Made by a program: the position numbers and the translations under genes
The notes under the pieces: generated by a model
The model's database searches: none
Told to the model about the DNA's origin: nothing
What the model saw: only the letters and a program-made list of their open reading frames with translations
Assembly: GCA_018340805.1 (NCBI GenBank)
Contig: JACMZG010001908.1
Coordinates: 38,815,689-38,879,688 of the forward strand
Length of the DNA: 64,000 bases
Direction: 5' to 3'
From: Microvelia longipes
Taxonomy: Eukaryota; Arthropoda; Insecta; Hemiptera; Veliidae
Shown here: piece after piece, positions 1 through 11,707 of the stretch
Position numbering within the stretch: the stretch's first letter is position 1
How the letters are laid out: each line of letters begins with the position of its first letter

Positions 1-63
1 AGGTATACATGTTTATACCTACGAAATACCTAAACGTAATATACGTAAATACCTAAACGTAAT

Positions 64-352
64 AAATAAGTTACCCTAAGTTTCGTTTCAATTCGACGAG
101 TGTATCCATGATTTTTTTTATCATAAAAGTTAAGCAACATTGAGCGTGATCAGTACCTGGATAGGTGACTGCTGGGAATATATTTACTATCTAAGGGCGA
201 AGCTAGTCTGAAGAGGTGTTGCAGTATAAATTTAACGACTTCTATTTGCTGAGGATAAGTGAAGCGTGTCCAAAGATGGCGGGATGAGCGTCGCAAAATC
301 CGATGTGATGAGGAAAATTCTGAGGTACCCCCGTACTCGATTTTTTCTTTCT
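64..352 (+). repeat. Family A repeat, 3' part with 5S rRNA-like segment
   Basis: The segment opens with the family A module ending CTAAGTTTCGTTTCAAT. A stretch at 129-178 then reads like the internal control region of 5S rRNA (GTTAAGCAACATTGAGC, then CAGTACCTGGATAGGTGAC and GCTGGGAATA). Two tail units with AAGCGTGTCC-type motifs follow, and the copy ends GGTACCCCC-GTACTCGA before a T-run. The 5' part of the family is missing or lies outside the window. Positions 27-63 before it hold a short direct repeat (ATACCTAAACGTAATA). Confidence 0.75.
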
Positions 353-440
353 TTTATTTAACAATGATATAATTATAATAATAATATGTTTATAAATTTT
401 ATTAAAAAGCATGTTTATAAATATTGAAAAATGAAATTTA

Positions 441-1630
441 GGCCCGTATTCAAAGACGTTTCCTAACTTCTCCTAACTTTTTCTAACTTTTTTTTCTTCC
501 TAACTTTTTCCTAACATTTCCTAACTTTTTCTAACATTCTCCTAACTTTTTTTCCTAACTCCTAACATTTTCCTAACGTTCTCCTATCGTGTTTTAAAAG
601 TATTTTAGAGGCTTCGCATGATTTTATTTAGTAAGAACCTAAGGTAGTTATGTCAAAAAGTGATACCATTGTAAGTAATGTAATATATATCGCAAAATAT
701 CAATGTTATTAACTTATTACCTGGATTTACGACACACTTTGTCATAACAACAATGCGGCCTTGCTTTGGCGAATGTTAATATATTAGAAACATTATTTAC
801 ATATGTTTTCAGTAAACAGTAGAGTTAATACAAATACAATGTTCAATTATTGTAACAGCTTTCATAAATAAAGCAGTAATCAAGCGTTTCAAGTTTGAAC
901 GTGGACCAGGTTGTACGAATCCAAAGGTGTCTAAATGAAGACCTGTTAATCAGTGCAACACTGTTTTCATTTTGCTAAATCATTTACACAATTTTGTTTT
1001 CGTATTTGTCATCAATTCATTTTTGTTTGTGTAAAATGTTTGTTAAATAATGGCTGAATTATTCACACCGGGACCAACTGAATTTCCTCTTTGAATCGAT
1101 AGCCCGCCACAAACAGACCATAGAAAATAAAAAATCTGATTTTATTAAAAGAATTTCAGGGTAAACTCCCCTAATAGTAAGGTAAGTGGATTTAACAGTA
1201 TTATGCAAATTTATGTAGATAGTTTAATACGACAAAGTGTGTCGTAAATCCAGGTAATAAGTTAATAACATTGATATTTTGCGATATATTACGTTATTTA
1301 CAATGGTATCACTTTTTGACTTAACTACCTTAGGTTCTTACTAAAAAAAAATCATGCGAAGCCTCTAAATGACTTTTAAAAACACGGGAACGATCATTTA
1401 AATTCGTGGCTTAAAAAACATTTCCCTTACCTAAACCTAAGGTGAGTGTTAAGAGAGGAGTTAGGAAAATGTTAGGAGAATTAGGAAAATGTTAGGAGAA
1501 TGTTAGGAAATGTTAGGAAAAAGTTAGGTGTTAGGAGAAGTTAGGAAAATGTTAGGAAAAGTTAGGAATGTTAGGAAAAAGTTAGGAGAATGTTAGGAAA
1601 ATGTTAGGAAAACGTCTTTGAATACGGGCC
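441..1630. mobile_element. Non-autonomous PIF/Harbinger-type foldback element, 1190 bp
   Basis: Both ends carry the inverted repeat GGCCCGTATTCAAAGAC. Each end is flanked by TTA (438-440 and 1631-1633), the 3-bp TWA-type target duplication of PIF/Harbinger elements. Long inverted arms run 441-743 and 1231-1630. Their outer parts are arrays of CCTAAC-rich (left) or TTAGGAAAA-rich (right) motifs. The inner parts match as an inverted copy, for example ACACACTTTGTC at left and GACAAAGTGTGT at right. The central 744-1230 has no open frame and no transposase, so the element would depend on enzymes from elsewhere. Two much shorter relatives lie at 9404-9506 and 51645-51700. Confidence 0.85.
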
Positions 1631-1639
1631 TTAGATTTT

Positions 1640-2560
1640 TTTTAATTGTAGAGAAGATCTTAATTTAGATTTACTGTGTCTTTGAGTAAAAACAAAAAAT
1701 GTTTTCCGAGGTTGCTTAGCCTGATTTTTAATAATTTTCGCCATTTAAGTTTAAAAATCGCCTTTATTTTTTTTTTAAATCACCTTAAAGTCTTTACCTA
1801 TTTAAGAAATTATGTTAGTTTTAAAAAGTTAGAACAGAAATATGAATGAATGTGCCATTTAAGTCAAAATCAGCTGTAAGATAGTGAGAATGATTTTGCG
1901 AGTTTCGACTGGTTGTTTTTTTGGTATGTTAACCTTTCTATACGAAATCTTTAGTAAAGCTTTGATACTTCATAATCATTGTTTTTTAACTAACTAAATG
2001 TTTTGTGTGAATAAAATTATAACAAATAATAAAGATAACACTCTTTATAGGCGGCTGTTGTGGGGGTATGTTAACGTTTATTTACGTTTCATAATTTTCG
2101 TCTACTTCGTTTTCGTTTCTATTATTTTTGTTCGTTTTAAAGTTTGTTTCAAAATCGTCTCTATGTCGTCAAATGCAAGCTAATTTTAGTATTTATTTAT
2201 AAACGGAATTTTATCATTACCAAAAAGAATTAAAGTTGAAAATTTATTATAGGTTTTTATTTAGTTTTTATAGTTTATTTTAGCGAATTTCCATAATGAA
2301 AATGAAGTTTTTAGGTAGCTTAGGCTTAGGTTCTTTGGTTGACGGAAGTCAAGAGGGGGGGGGGTTAAAGGGGATTGTTTAGTTAGGCTTCCTTATCACA
2401 AAAATATATGTCCAAAAACAAAAAACAATATATACATACAACACACTCACACACACACACACACACAATGTAGAGTTTATTGTCAAGGTATATTCCTTGA
2501 CAAATGTTGTAAACACGCTATCTCTTAAACGGGTAAATATTTTTGAATCAAACTTGGGAC
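1640..2560. other. AT-rich stretch without a supported gene
   Basis: Low-complexity AT-rich DNA with a run of ten G at 2355-2364 and a (CA)n microsatellite around 2437-2467. The 61-codon open frame at 1998-2183 is AT-driven (rich in F, V, I) and has no recognisable domain. Confidence 0.6.
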
Positions 2561-2564
2561 AAAA

Positions 2565-3410
2565 TTAACCTTAGGGAGGACACAAATCCTATTGAATTCC
2601 AGGTTGTTGTGACGTCATCAGTTTGCTGAGCCAGCAAAATTTTCTATAAATCGGCAAAATTCTAAGTTATTAATTTAAAATAAGAAAGGACCTTTTGATG
2701 TTTATTGGGGGCACTGAATCGAATTAACCCTGTCCAAAGTCGATACGACTACTCTAAGTGACCAAAAAGTCGGAAAACCATGGTAAATTACTGGAAACCT
2801 AAAATACCGTAAGCAACGTATTTTTAGTAGAGAATCGGATTCGATGTTTTTTGGGCCTGTGAGTTGAATGAAATAGTCCGGAGTCGACACGAACACTCAA
2901 AGCGATGGTATCTGGGTTCGAATCCTGGTAAGGACGACCATTGTGTATAGTTTTTTTACATTATATAAGTTTATAACTGAAAAATAATTCTGGTACTGTC
3001 AGCATGACGGGCGAATTTTCTTTGGAATGCTTGTTTGGGTGCTTAACAATCCATTGTTTGCTTAAGGTTCCGTTTTATGCTTTATAACTTGAGCAGTTAC
3101 TCAATTATCAAGCTTGACTTGTAACTCATTTTTTCAAAGGAAATGAACGTTTAAAGGAAAATACTAACTAAGAATTAAACTAATGCAAATAATGGCGTGG
3201 ACTGCCAATTTTATAAGGCATAGTTTTGAATAACCAACAGGAAAATTAGGCGGATTCCCTTTCAATAATAAAGAAAAACGAGTAACTAGTTTTGCTGGTT
3301 ATTGAGTAACTGCTTAAGTTATAAAGTATAAACCGAATTATTGAGCAAGAAATAGATTGTCAAGGACGGAAACACGCATTCCAAAGGCAATGCGCCCGAC
3401 ATGCGGACCA
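2565..3410 (+). repeat. Family C composite: tRNA-box unit plus inverted-repeat unit
   Basis: The first part (2565-2950) starts ACACAAATCC, contains CCAGGTTGTTGTGACGTCA, and ends with a box B-like GGGTTCGAATCCTGG (2919-2933). The second part (2998-3405) is an imperfect inverted repeat. Its left arm, with TTTGGAATGCTTG and GCTTTATAACTTGAGCAG, pairs with a right arm carrying CTTAAGTTATAAAGTATAAA and CGCATTCCAAAGG. The same two parts recur together at 27545-28200 and 52990-53380 on the minus strand, so they probably form one mobile unit. No coding capacity is visible. Confidence 0.65.
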
Positions 3411-3439
3411 CTGTGCCATAATTTTTAGCAAATTTTTTG

Positions 3440-3555
3440 AAAAAAAGAGCTTATGAGGTTGGGCTCATTGAGAGAGGAGTGGGGAGAAGTGAAACTTTTG
3501 GAAGCCGGAGACTTTCTGATCAAATATATACATATTAATTATATATATATATATT

Positions 3556-3612
<57 letters not shown>

Positions 3613-4310
3613 TATATATATATGTGTGTGGTGTTTGGGTGTCTGTGTGTGTGTCTGTGTGTGTATTTATGTAGGTTATGTATGTACTTGTGTCCTAGAC
3701 GTTTCTATGGGACACGATATCTTTCAAACGCTTTCTCTGCTCGTGATAAAACTTGATACATAAATCAACCTTCTAATGTACCAAACCCTATTTTTTATGA
3801 AATATGTGTAATGTCATTAACCCACAATAATGACCCCACAATCGTTTAAAAAATCATCTAATCTTTATTGTATTTAGATTGGGCTAAAATTGCTTAAATA
3901 TCCTAACTTGAATGGTTCACAAAAATACGAAGTTCCATTTAATTATCTGTATTAGTTCTGGTTTTATTGGTTGACATATATGTTGTAAACAAAACAATAT
4001 GTCATTAATTAACACAATGTAAACAAATCAAGTTTTTTTCAATAATACATTTGAAAATTCGCTTATATCGTGGCAGTATGCCACTTATATAAACCAGTAA
4101 TATGACAAACAGATCTTTATCTGATTTTTACAACAACCATGCGCCACAAGGAGGCGCGGGGGCCGATAAGCGGTTCCCAGCGCCGTCGCCGCGATGCGCC
4201 GAGACCATGGAGCGGCAAAGAGGCTAAAGGCCTCTTTTTTGTGTATCTGCAGGGGCGTCCTGGCCGGTGTAGGTAAGGGCAGCAGCCCTTCTAGTGCTCT
4301 TTAGACAAAA
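3440..4310 (+). repeat. Family B repeat with internal (TA)n and GC-rich 3' end
   Basis: Starts with a G-rich segment (TTATGAGGTTGGGCTCAT) and runs into a (TA)n tract (3540-3622) and a TG-rich tail. It continues with the family module TTTCTATGGGACAC and a CATTAACCCACAATAATGACC module shared with family A. At 4064-4110 comes the conserved CGTGGCAGTATGCCAC, a 6-bp stem with a 3-nt loop, then CCAGTAATATGAC. The 3' end is unusually GC-rich and finishes with a hairpin AGAGGCTAAAGGCCTCT plus T-run (near 4220-4240). The open frame at 3453-3674 is the microsatellite read as Tyr/Ile repeats. Confidence 0.8.
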
Positions 4311-4435
4311 ATAAACTTGAAGCAAAAACATGAAAATAATTACAAATGATAAAATGTTAAATATTTTTAATATAACTTATAATATATAAATTCATTTATT
4401 TATTATAATTATGAAATATATTTATAACACCAAGG

Positions 4436-5030
4436 GGCCCAATACTCTAAGGTAGAGTCTATAAAGAGCTCCTAGAGACAAATGTTTTTAAGTAGTTTAA
4501 AATATTCTCAAATTGTTACTTAAATCAAGGGTCTTTAAGGCCCTTATTTATTTCACCAGGACTTTTAAGGGCGCCATACGGAAGATTAGAGTCAAAGAGG
4601 GCCCTAGCATACTTAATATGGGTTCTAAAGCAGCATAAAAAGGCTCTAGATATTTTTTTTAAATAATTAAAAATATATTTTAAATTTGAGATCTTTATGG
4701 CCCTTATTCATTATACCTTTAAGGGCCCTTGAAGATATGAGCCTTTAAACGTCTTATACCTTTAAGACGTTTAAGGGCCCCATACGAAGGCTACAGCCAA
4801 TAATGGCCCTTAATACTTGGTCAGAAAGACTAAAGTAAGCAGAGAGGACCTTAGAGATTGATATTTTTGAGCACTGAAAATATTTTCAATTTGGTACCTA
4901 AATTTATGTCCTCTTAGACCCCTAATTTTTATACCTGGAGCTTTAAAGGTCTCAAGCGGAAGATTAGTGTTTCAAAAGGTCTTTAACATACTTGATCTGG
5001 AGCCTAAGATATTAAAGGCCCTAGATATTA
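4436..5030. repeat. Degenerate tandem block, about 170-210 bp per unit
   Basis: Three diverged units share the order GGCCCTTATT / CTTTAAGGG / CGGAAGATTAG / GGGCCCTAGCATACTT / GGCTCTAGATATT. Anchors sit near 4578, 4784 and 4957. Many short GGGCCC-type palindromes occur inside. One internal duplication (CTTTAAACGTCTTATACC with CTTTAAGACGTTTAAGG) lengthens the second unit. No coding frame is kept. Confidence 0.6.
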
Positions 5031-5566
5031 AATATAAAATAGTTTAATTAAATATTACAATTAAATAAATAAACTTTAGTTTTACTTAAGTTGATATGAT
5101 TCTTACTTATTTAGTTAAGTTTATTTCAATTTTAAATAAAATTATTTTATTTATTTTGATTAAATTAAAATTAAATAAATTAGATTAAGCTTGCTATAAT
5201 CATTAACACTACTCTAGTTAAAAGAAGACCACTCTACTTGGGAAGCAATATAGGACCCCCCCCCCCATTTGGCCCTTTGATATAAAGGTTTATGATATGA
5301 ATGTTTGTGCTTTCCTAGGCCTAACCCTCCTCTGGCCTTTTTGACCTGCAGAATATTTCCTTGGTGCTCCAATTCAGCGGTCTTTCTAGTTGATAAGTTG
5401 AGGCTAACAAGAAAAGATCTGGACAAAGATGTATTCTTTGTCCACTTGATTAATTAGTTTCATGATTGTTTCCCGTACAATCGTTTAAAAATTATTCACT
5501 TTTTGGTGCGGAGATCAGCATGCTGGTCGTATTTAATTTGAAATGCTTTCTTCTGTGCTTTAGGTT
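5031..5566. other. AT-rich spacer
   Basis: AATTAAATAAAT-type sequence with a run of eleven C at 5256-5266. No gene is supported. The minus-strand 70-codon frame at 5214-5426 crosses the C-run and has no recognisable motif. Confidence 0.5.
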
Positions 5567-5812
5567 GTCTTAAAAACTTCATCTTCCGAGCTGCACCTAA
5601 AGTCTAATTTTTATGCCAAGTTTCAACTCTATGATAAATACATCGGGAGTTATGCGTGCCACACAGACAACATGATGAATACCACTCAAAACGTCTTGAA
5701 AATACCTGAAACAAATAATTATGGTGAAACATCGGCTTCGGATTTTTGGGTGAATACAATGCTTTTCTTTATACCTACGGTAGTAGTTGGGGGAAGTAAA
5801 AATTGTAACAAC
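5567..5812 (-). repeat. Family A repeat, 5' part
   Basis: On the minus strand this carries the family A start (TACTACCGTAGGTATA then AAAG.ATTGTATTC), the 'ACGTTTTGAGTGGT' module, a short TGTCTGTGTGGCACGC stretch, and the 'GAGTTGAAACTTGGCATAAA' module. It stops before the mid-element and 5S-like parts. The minus-strand open frame across it (5597-5869) is a by-product. Confidence 0.7.
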
Positions 5813-8800
5813 AGAGTCTGAAATATTTATGTAGTGTTTATGTTTTCTTGTTGCTAAAGTTATCAACATTTTCTTATTGTAATTTAAAACTATGTTTGTA
5901 GGCGAGGAAATGTATGGAATTCTGGATTTGTGAATATATATTTTATATATCTTTTCTGTTTTCCATATATTTATAATTTTTTTGTCAATTATAGGTAGTT
6001 TGTATTGTATGCCTTGAGATCACTTTTAGTAGAACACAACCTTTCAATTTTTATTGCAGTAAAATAACATTCTGATTAAACTATTTATATTTCATAAGAT
6101 TTTTGTCACAAAGTATAAACGTGTAAATTTTTTAGTAGGATATGCAAGCCCGCAATGCAAGAGTGCAAGGCACGATTTAAACAACTGGGATTTTTAAGGA
6201 GCTATTCAAATTATTATACAATGTCTTATTGTCCATTCAGAAGGTAAATTTTAAAACTATTATTTCTTTTACCAATGGGACTGAGCACATCAAATTTAGG
6301 TTTTTATTTATTTTTAGGTTACATAACTGACGCCTTATTCATTCGTTATCTCAATACTTGTCTTATGTTTTTACTACTAGAAAGAATTCGAAATATCCTC
6401 TATTTCTAACGTTAGCATTGAAGCCAAATCATAGTAAATAATAAGAATAAGTAGTAGACACATAGTAAACCAAATCTATATAAAGTTATAGCATTTTCCC
6501 AACAGATTTAACATTATATTTATTGTTTCCTAACTATGATACTTTCTTCGATAACAGCTGAATCTAAACTTTTTATAAGACCTTTCTTTTTATTTTTAGC
6601 TATAGATTTGGACATTACTTATTTACATGCTAATAGTTATATATATAAAAGTGGTCACAGATTTGAAATCCATGGTAAAAAATGTATTCTCCAATTTATT
6701 TATTTTTATTTTTGATTTCTTCGGCTAAGAGAAGTTCTCAGCCAAAGAAAAGTCGTAAAATTTGATCTACGAATAATGGAAAGCGATATTTTGAATTTTG
6801 AACTTGGTTCCCTCATGCATTATTCCTCAAAAATCATCAACCCACTCTTTTTAATCTTAAATATATGTATAGAACTCAGCTAGATACATACATGGTTAAA
6901 GTTTTGTTGGGCTCAGAATTTTTCAAATGACTACTAGTAATAATATTTATCGATTTTTTGGGTCTTTTAAAAACAAAATCGCCGTCATTTTGAAAAGCTA
7001 TGTTAAATTTTTCACAAATTCAAATTTTTTATTCAAAAGCCTTGATTTTAGCATCAAATTTCATTGGAAGAGGGTTAGTAGTTTAACCTGTACAGTTTTT
7101 ACAAAAAATACAAATTACATCCATCCATTGGATGTAATCTATGGATCTATACATAAAGATACCATTTTTCGGTTTTTTGGATCTGTGAGTGCCTAGAAGT
7201 GGACGTTCTATACAAAAAGAGTGTATACTCAATACTCAATACAGTAATGCAGTGCACAGTGATTAGCATCCCAAACGTTTAAGGATCATCCAATAATTTG
7301 CACTTTGTGTGACATCAGAATTAGGCTCTTAATAGTTACTGACTTTAATGTAATACATTTATTGCCTTCATTTTTCAGCTTTAGAAGGGAGTTTTTCATT
7401 CATTTTTTTATCTTTTATCCAGTTTCATTGTTCGCTGAGATAGTTCATACGTTTACTTAACAGAAGCCATGATTAGAGGCTTCAAGACAATTTTTTTTAA
7501 GAATTAGAATATTGTTTTGATAAAGTAATTAAATAATATTAATTAAGAATTAATCAAAATAAAAGCAGTAAGTTTTAAAAGAATCATTAGGGAAATAATT
7601 TAATATTATGCTCAGCATAAATCTAAGAAGAGTTTGGTAAAACTCTGTGTATTGTATTATATTAATCCAATATTTTTCCTAACAAAGTTTCCAAAGAAAG
7701 CATTTTTTATCATTATTTTTCATTAATTTTCTTTCTCCTCGGTTTAGTAAAAACAGAAAATGAGTTTTTCTAATTTCGTCACTTCCAAAGGGAGTTATCA
7801 TTTTTAATGGCCTTTTCTGATAAGAGATATGGCGGGAAAATCCGGGGTAGGATTTTCTAAAAAATGAAAACAGTGGCCGCTGGACTGCGAAGAATTTTTT
7901 ACGCTTTAAAATCCCCGAATGCAATTAATACAAGTTAAATTGGATGTCGCCGGATTTAATTTAGCTGCTTTTTTAATCCCTCCTTCTTTTCTGAAGCAGA
8001 TTTTCAGTTTTCCGAAGAGTTTAAACAAATATTTAAAGAAGAAAACTTCTTAAAACAGATTGTATTTATAAATATAAGCCATCTTTTTCATTCTTTCGCA
8101 TTAATCATTTTTTTATTATTTTATACTTTTAATATAGTTGCTTCTAATGCTTGAGAACGAAAGCTAAACAATGATCTAGATAGAAAAAATTTAATTATGT
8201 TAAAATATTCCATTAAAAACGACGTTAACTAACTCGTTGAATCCTTTATCCCTCTCCCCGAGCTTGGACCGAAAAAGAACTTTTGTAATTAATTGTGGAA
8301 AAAGTGTATAAACAGTGACGAAAAGACTTGGGATAGAGTTGAGGATGAGCCGAGGGGGGGGGGGAGTGGATCTGCATATCGGCAACTCTAATTGGTTAAA
8401 GGATTTAAACAGGGTTCTTCTTCAATGTTTATCCTCGGAGTCCTTTCGTCAAGAATTAATTACGATTTTCCTATTTTTCCTTGACCATATTTAAAATAGA
8501 TTTATTTATGTTGTATACACCTGAAATAACATAGATATTTTGGGCTTAAATTTAAGTTTTTAAATTTTGTGCTCCTTCACATTTTGAGGACTAAATGGAA
8601 AATAAAATTTATCTTTACCCAAGACATTAGACCAAAGAGTATTCGACATTATTTGCCATACTTAGGCTTTCAATTAATAGTAAAGTTATTTTAACAATAA
8701 CTTTAACAATTTTTTTTGTTCTCATGTTTTACTGTACATCATTACACTCATAGTATAAACTAATAATGCATGTATGTTATGAGGTATACAAGTACTATAA

Positions 8801-9400
8801 TGTTGTTTAATATGGTTATGTAACTAAGATGTATATTTTATGGTGATGTTTTAGGAGACTGTGGACAAGAGATTTGATAAAAAAGAAGAACTACAGAATG
8901 TTACTTATCTGCGAGAAATATAAGCTTTAGAAAAAATTATTTTCTTAAATTATTATTAATTGTCAGGTATGTTATTCCATAACACATTCCAGATATTCTA
9001 TTTGTTTTACTAACCTGTTAAGATGATATGTCATTGGTAACAAAATATTATATGTTATACTTAAATAGAAAATTAAAACATACAGAATTTTAGCGAAATT
9101 TAAACAAAAAAATCGCCTACAAAGGACGGGAAGGGAGTATCCTGATTCTGAAATTTCTTATAATAATGAGTTATTAGTAAAATAATTATAAATGTATGAA
9201 TATTATTGAGTTTTATATATTTCCGTATTCAAACACTACTCTCTTATAAAACTCGATGGTTTTATGTTTTATTTCTTGGGAAATTTAACTTTTACGTTTT
9301 GGAAAGATTTAAATTGACATCATTGCTCCTATGCTTGATACCAGGTGGAACATTTCTGATGCACCAACGTTAAATCCTTAAAATAATGGGAAACATAGTC
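5813..9400. other. AT-rich stretch without supported features
   Basis: Mostly AT-rich single-copy-looking sequence. It includes a run of eleven G at 8354-8364 and short palindromes. The open frames at 6927-7196, 7679-7924 and 8200-8385 are rich in F, K, N and I, lack domains and lack plausible splice context, so I do not call them genes. Confidence 0.6.
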
Positions 9401-9403
9401 TTA

Positions 9404-9506
9404 GGCCCGTATTCAAAGACATCTTCCTAACATTTTCCTAACATTCGCCTTAAGGAACAAGGAGAATGTTAGGAAAATGTTAGGAAGATGTCTTTGAATA
9501 CGAGCC
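9404..9506. mobile_element. 103-bp Harbinger-type foldback MITE
   Basis: Ends GGCCCGTATTCAAAGAC and GTCTTTGAATACGAGCC are inverted copies and are flanked by TTA on both sides (9401-9403, 9507-9509). The arms are nearly perfect inverted repeats (CTTCCTAACATTTTCCTAAC against its complement) around a short GCCTTAAGG centre. It has the ends of the 1190-bp element at 441-1630 but almost none of its interior. Confidence 0.9.
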
Positions 9507-9509
9507 TTA

Positions 9510-10280
9510 GACTTTCGAAAATAGTCTCAACCCCAGTAAATTGTCTCTAAAGAGTACAAATTTACAATTATTATTTTGGTAAATATGGTAATTTTGTCAC
9601 CACTTTTGGTAATTTGAAAATTGGAGTATACCACAATATTATTTTGAAACTGAATTAAATTTTACATGATTTCATAACATTAGAAAGATGACTTTCTAAT
9701 GTTATAAATATGCTTAAGGACCAGCAGGTTGTAACTTATAATTGAGTTCTTATTATTCACATCCAGCCCTTATATTATAATCCTAATAATAATAGATAGG
9801 TTTCAACTTAATACGAGTTTGAAGGATTTTATTCTAAAAGTATATTATTAAGATATCAAGAACTTATTAAATTAAGTTATCTAACTTTTTAAACGTAACT
9901 TTCCATGTGGACCACTACTAAAGGAGCCTAAGAGTATTAAAAAATAAATTATAAATTATATATAATTGGATACAAAGGAAACAATAGATAAGTATGTCAG
10001 GAAACAAAAAGGTCCATTTGGATGTTATAGGTGATCTCGTTATCGTTCTAAGGTTCATATTATCTAATTAAAGTGCATCTAATCATCTTCCAAATGATGT
10101 CTACTTAAGTTATTTTTATGCGTTCTAATAAGATAAATACAGCGTTAGAATGGTTTTGATGCTCTTAGTGTCTTGGTAGATAAGTAAAAATTAAAGTGAT
10201 ATACATAATATTTTAATCCCTTGATAACTCTGTTTGAACTATCCGTTTGCTACTTTATTTACTTTAAATTTTTACATTTC
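9510..10280. other. AT-rich spacer
   Basis: No open frame or repeat unit is recognised apart from a short inverted repeat near 9680-9705 (TAGAAAGATGACTTTCTA). Confidence 0.5.
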
Positions 10281-10282
10281 CT

Positions 10283-10352
10283 TACCTACTACTGTAGGTA
10301 AGTAGTACTACCTACTACTGTAGGTAAACTTTTTCTACTGTGGGTAGAAAAA
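10283..10352. repeat. Two adjacent strong hairpins
   Basis: CCTACTACTGTAGG occurs twice, each a near palindrome, and the two copies are also arranged around GTAGTACTAC. It is followed at once by CTTTTTCTAC-TGTGG-GTAGAAAAAG, a 10-bp perfect stem. The CTACTACTGTAGGTA motif resembles the start of family A, so this may be a rearranged family A end. Confidence 0.6.
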
Positions 10353-11700
10353 GTGCTCAATCTAAATAAATAAATTAATTACGTGGCATCATTTACAATT
10401 TGACCACACTGTCATATTATATATAATAATAAAACTAAGTTAAAAAACTAAAACTACAGCTGAAGTAAATAAAAGATGACAAAACAACACAATATACAAT
10501 GAACAATTAACAGTACACTGACAAGTGCACAATAAATTATTAAAACAAAACTCTCTTTTTGATCGGTTCGTCTTTATTATAATTAATCAATTATATTTTA
10601 TTTTTTAGAGACTTAAAATAAATTTTAAATTATAGAGTGTATTTTGAATCAGTATGTGTTTTATTTGATATTTTAACTCTTTTTCGATCAGCAGAGTTAA
10701 AGAGGGAAGCAGATGATTATAGACCTAATACCCGTGTGTTGAATTGTTGTTTGTAGGTCGAAATCTGTTTACTTAATTACATCTATTTCTTGTTTTAAAT
10801 ACAATTAGCATGCATACATTGTGCTTGTTTTCGGTATTTAGACACTAAGCGGTGTCGACGCAGCGGCCGCTTTGTTCGCCATAAAGCGTGTTAATATTGT
10901 AGTTAACAATTCACACATTTAAATTACAGAGTACTTTAAATTAACAAGGTTGACTTTCGTACCATGTTTCAGTATATATTATACATAATTGATCAGTCTA
11001 CCCTCTGAAAAATAGTTTCTTTCTCCCTTTCATAACCCTAAGCTTACAAGCTCATTTTTCCTTTGGAAATTTGCTAAAAAAAATTTTTAGCAAATAATAT
11101 TACTTACAATAATGATGATGCCTTTTAGATCCTTGTTACTAATCAGGTATAAGATACTCTAACACTTTAACAAGTCTATAACACATGAAACAAAGTAAGA
11201 GTGAGTATGCAACATTACAACACAATTATCCCACCAGGAACAAACATAAATGAACATAACATAACATAACATAACAAAACATAACATAATGACACCTACT
11301 TATAGGTTGACTAAGTCAGAAACAGGCTTTGGCTGTTTATAAGAGTAAAACTGTTTATTAAATTTCCTGAAGAGACTAGGAAACTACCATATCTTCCTAC
11401 ACAGTATAATAAAACATATTTCTAGATAATCCTCTGTACTCAGTCTCTGAATTTTAAATTCAAAAGTAAAATTTGATTTTTTGGTTTTGACAATTTTATG
11501 CTCTTTGTAAGTTTTTAAAAATATATTTTTTTTAAATTAAAGCTCTTTTTAATTATTGTTTTAACAACCTAAGGTGTTATCCATATTTTTTACCTAGGTT
11601 TTCTGCAGGTTTCTTAGGTGTCACTTAGGCGTGTGTAAAATAAATGACATTTTAATTAGTTTGGTGCTGAATGAAATGTAATCGGTTCAAAATCGATAAG
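10353..11700. other. AT-rich stretch with (ATAAC)n microsatellite
   Basis: Holds a pentanucleotide tract of ACATA units at about 11254-11292 and a small GC-richer patch (GGTGTCGACGCAGCGGCC) near 10850-10870. No gene is supported. Confidence 0.55.
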
Positions 11701-11707
11701 AACGAAT

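Noticed and set aside
129..178. A true 5S rRNA gene
   Set aside because: The first ~40 and last ~25 bases of 5S rRNA are absent and the segment sits inside a dispersed repeat in all copies.
1440..1630. TTAGG-rich tract resembling the insect telomere repeat
   Set aside because: The period is 9-12 bp and irregular, the tract is the subterminal part of a Harbinger-type element, and its inverted copy lies at 450-590.
3453..3674. 73-codon frame with a long Tyr/Ile run; similar frames at 14599-14907, 18429-19069, 54980-55204 and 62555-62872
   Set aside because: All are translations of (TA)n or (ATGT)n microsatellites, open on both strands, without other coding evidence.
4064..4110. U4 snRNA-like GTGGCAGTAT
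   Set aside because: Only ten bases match; the continuation is a family B motif with no snRNA structure.
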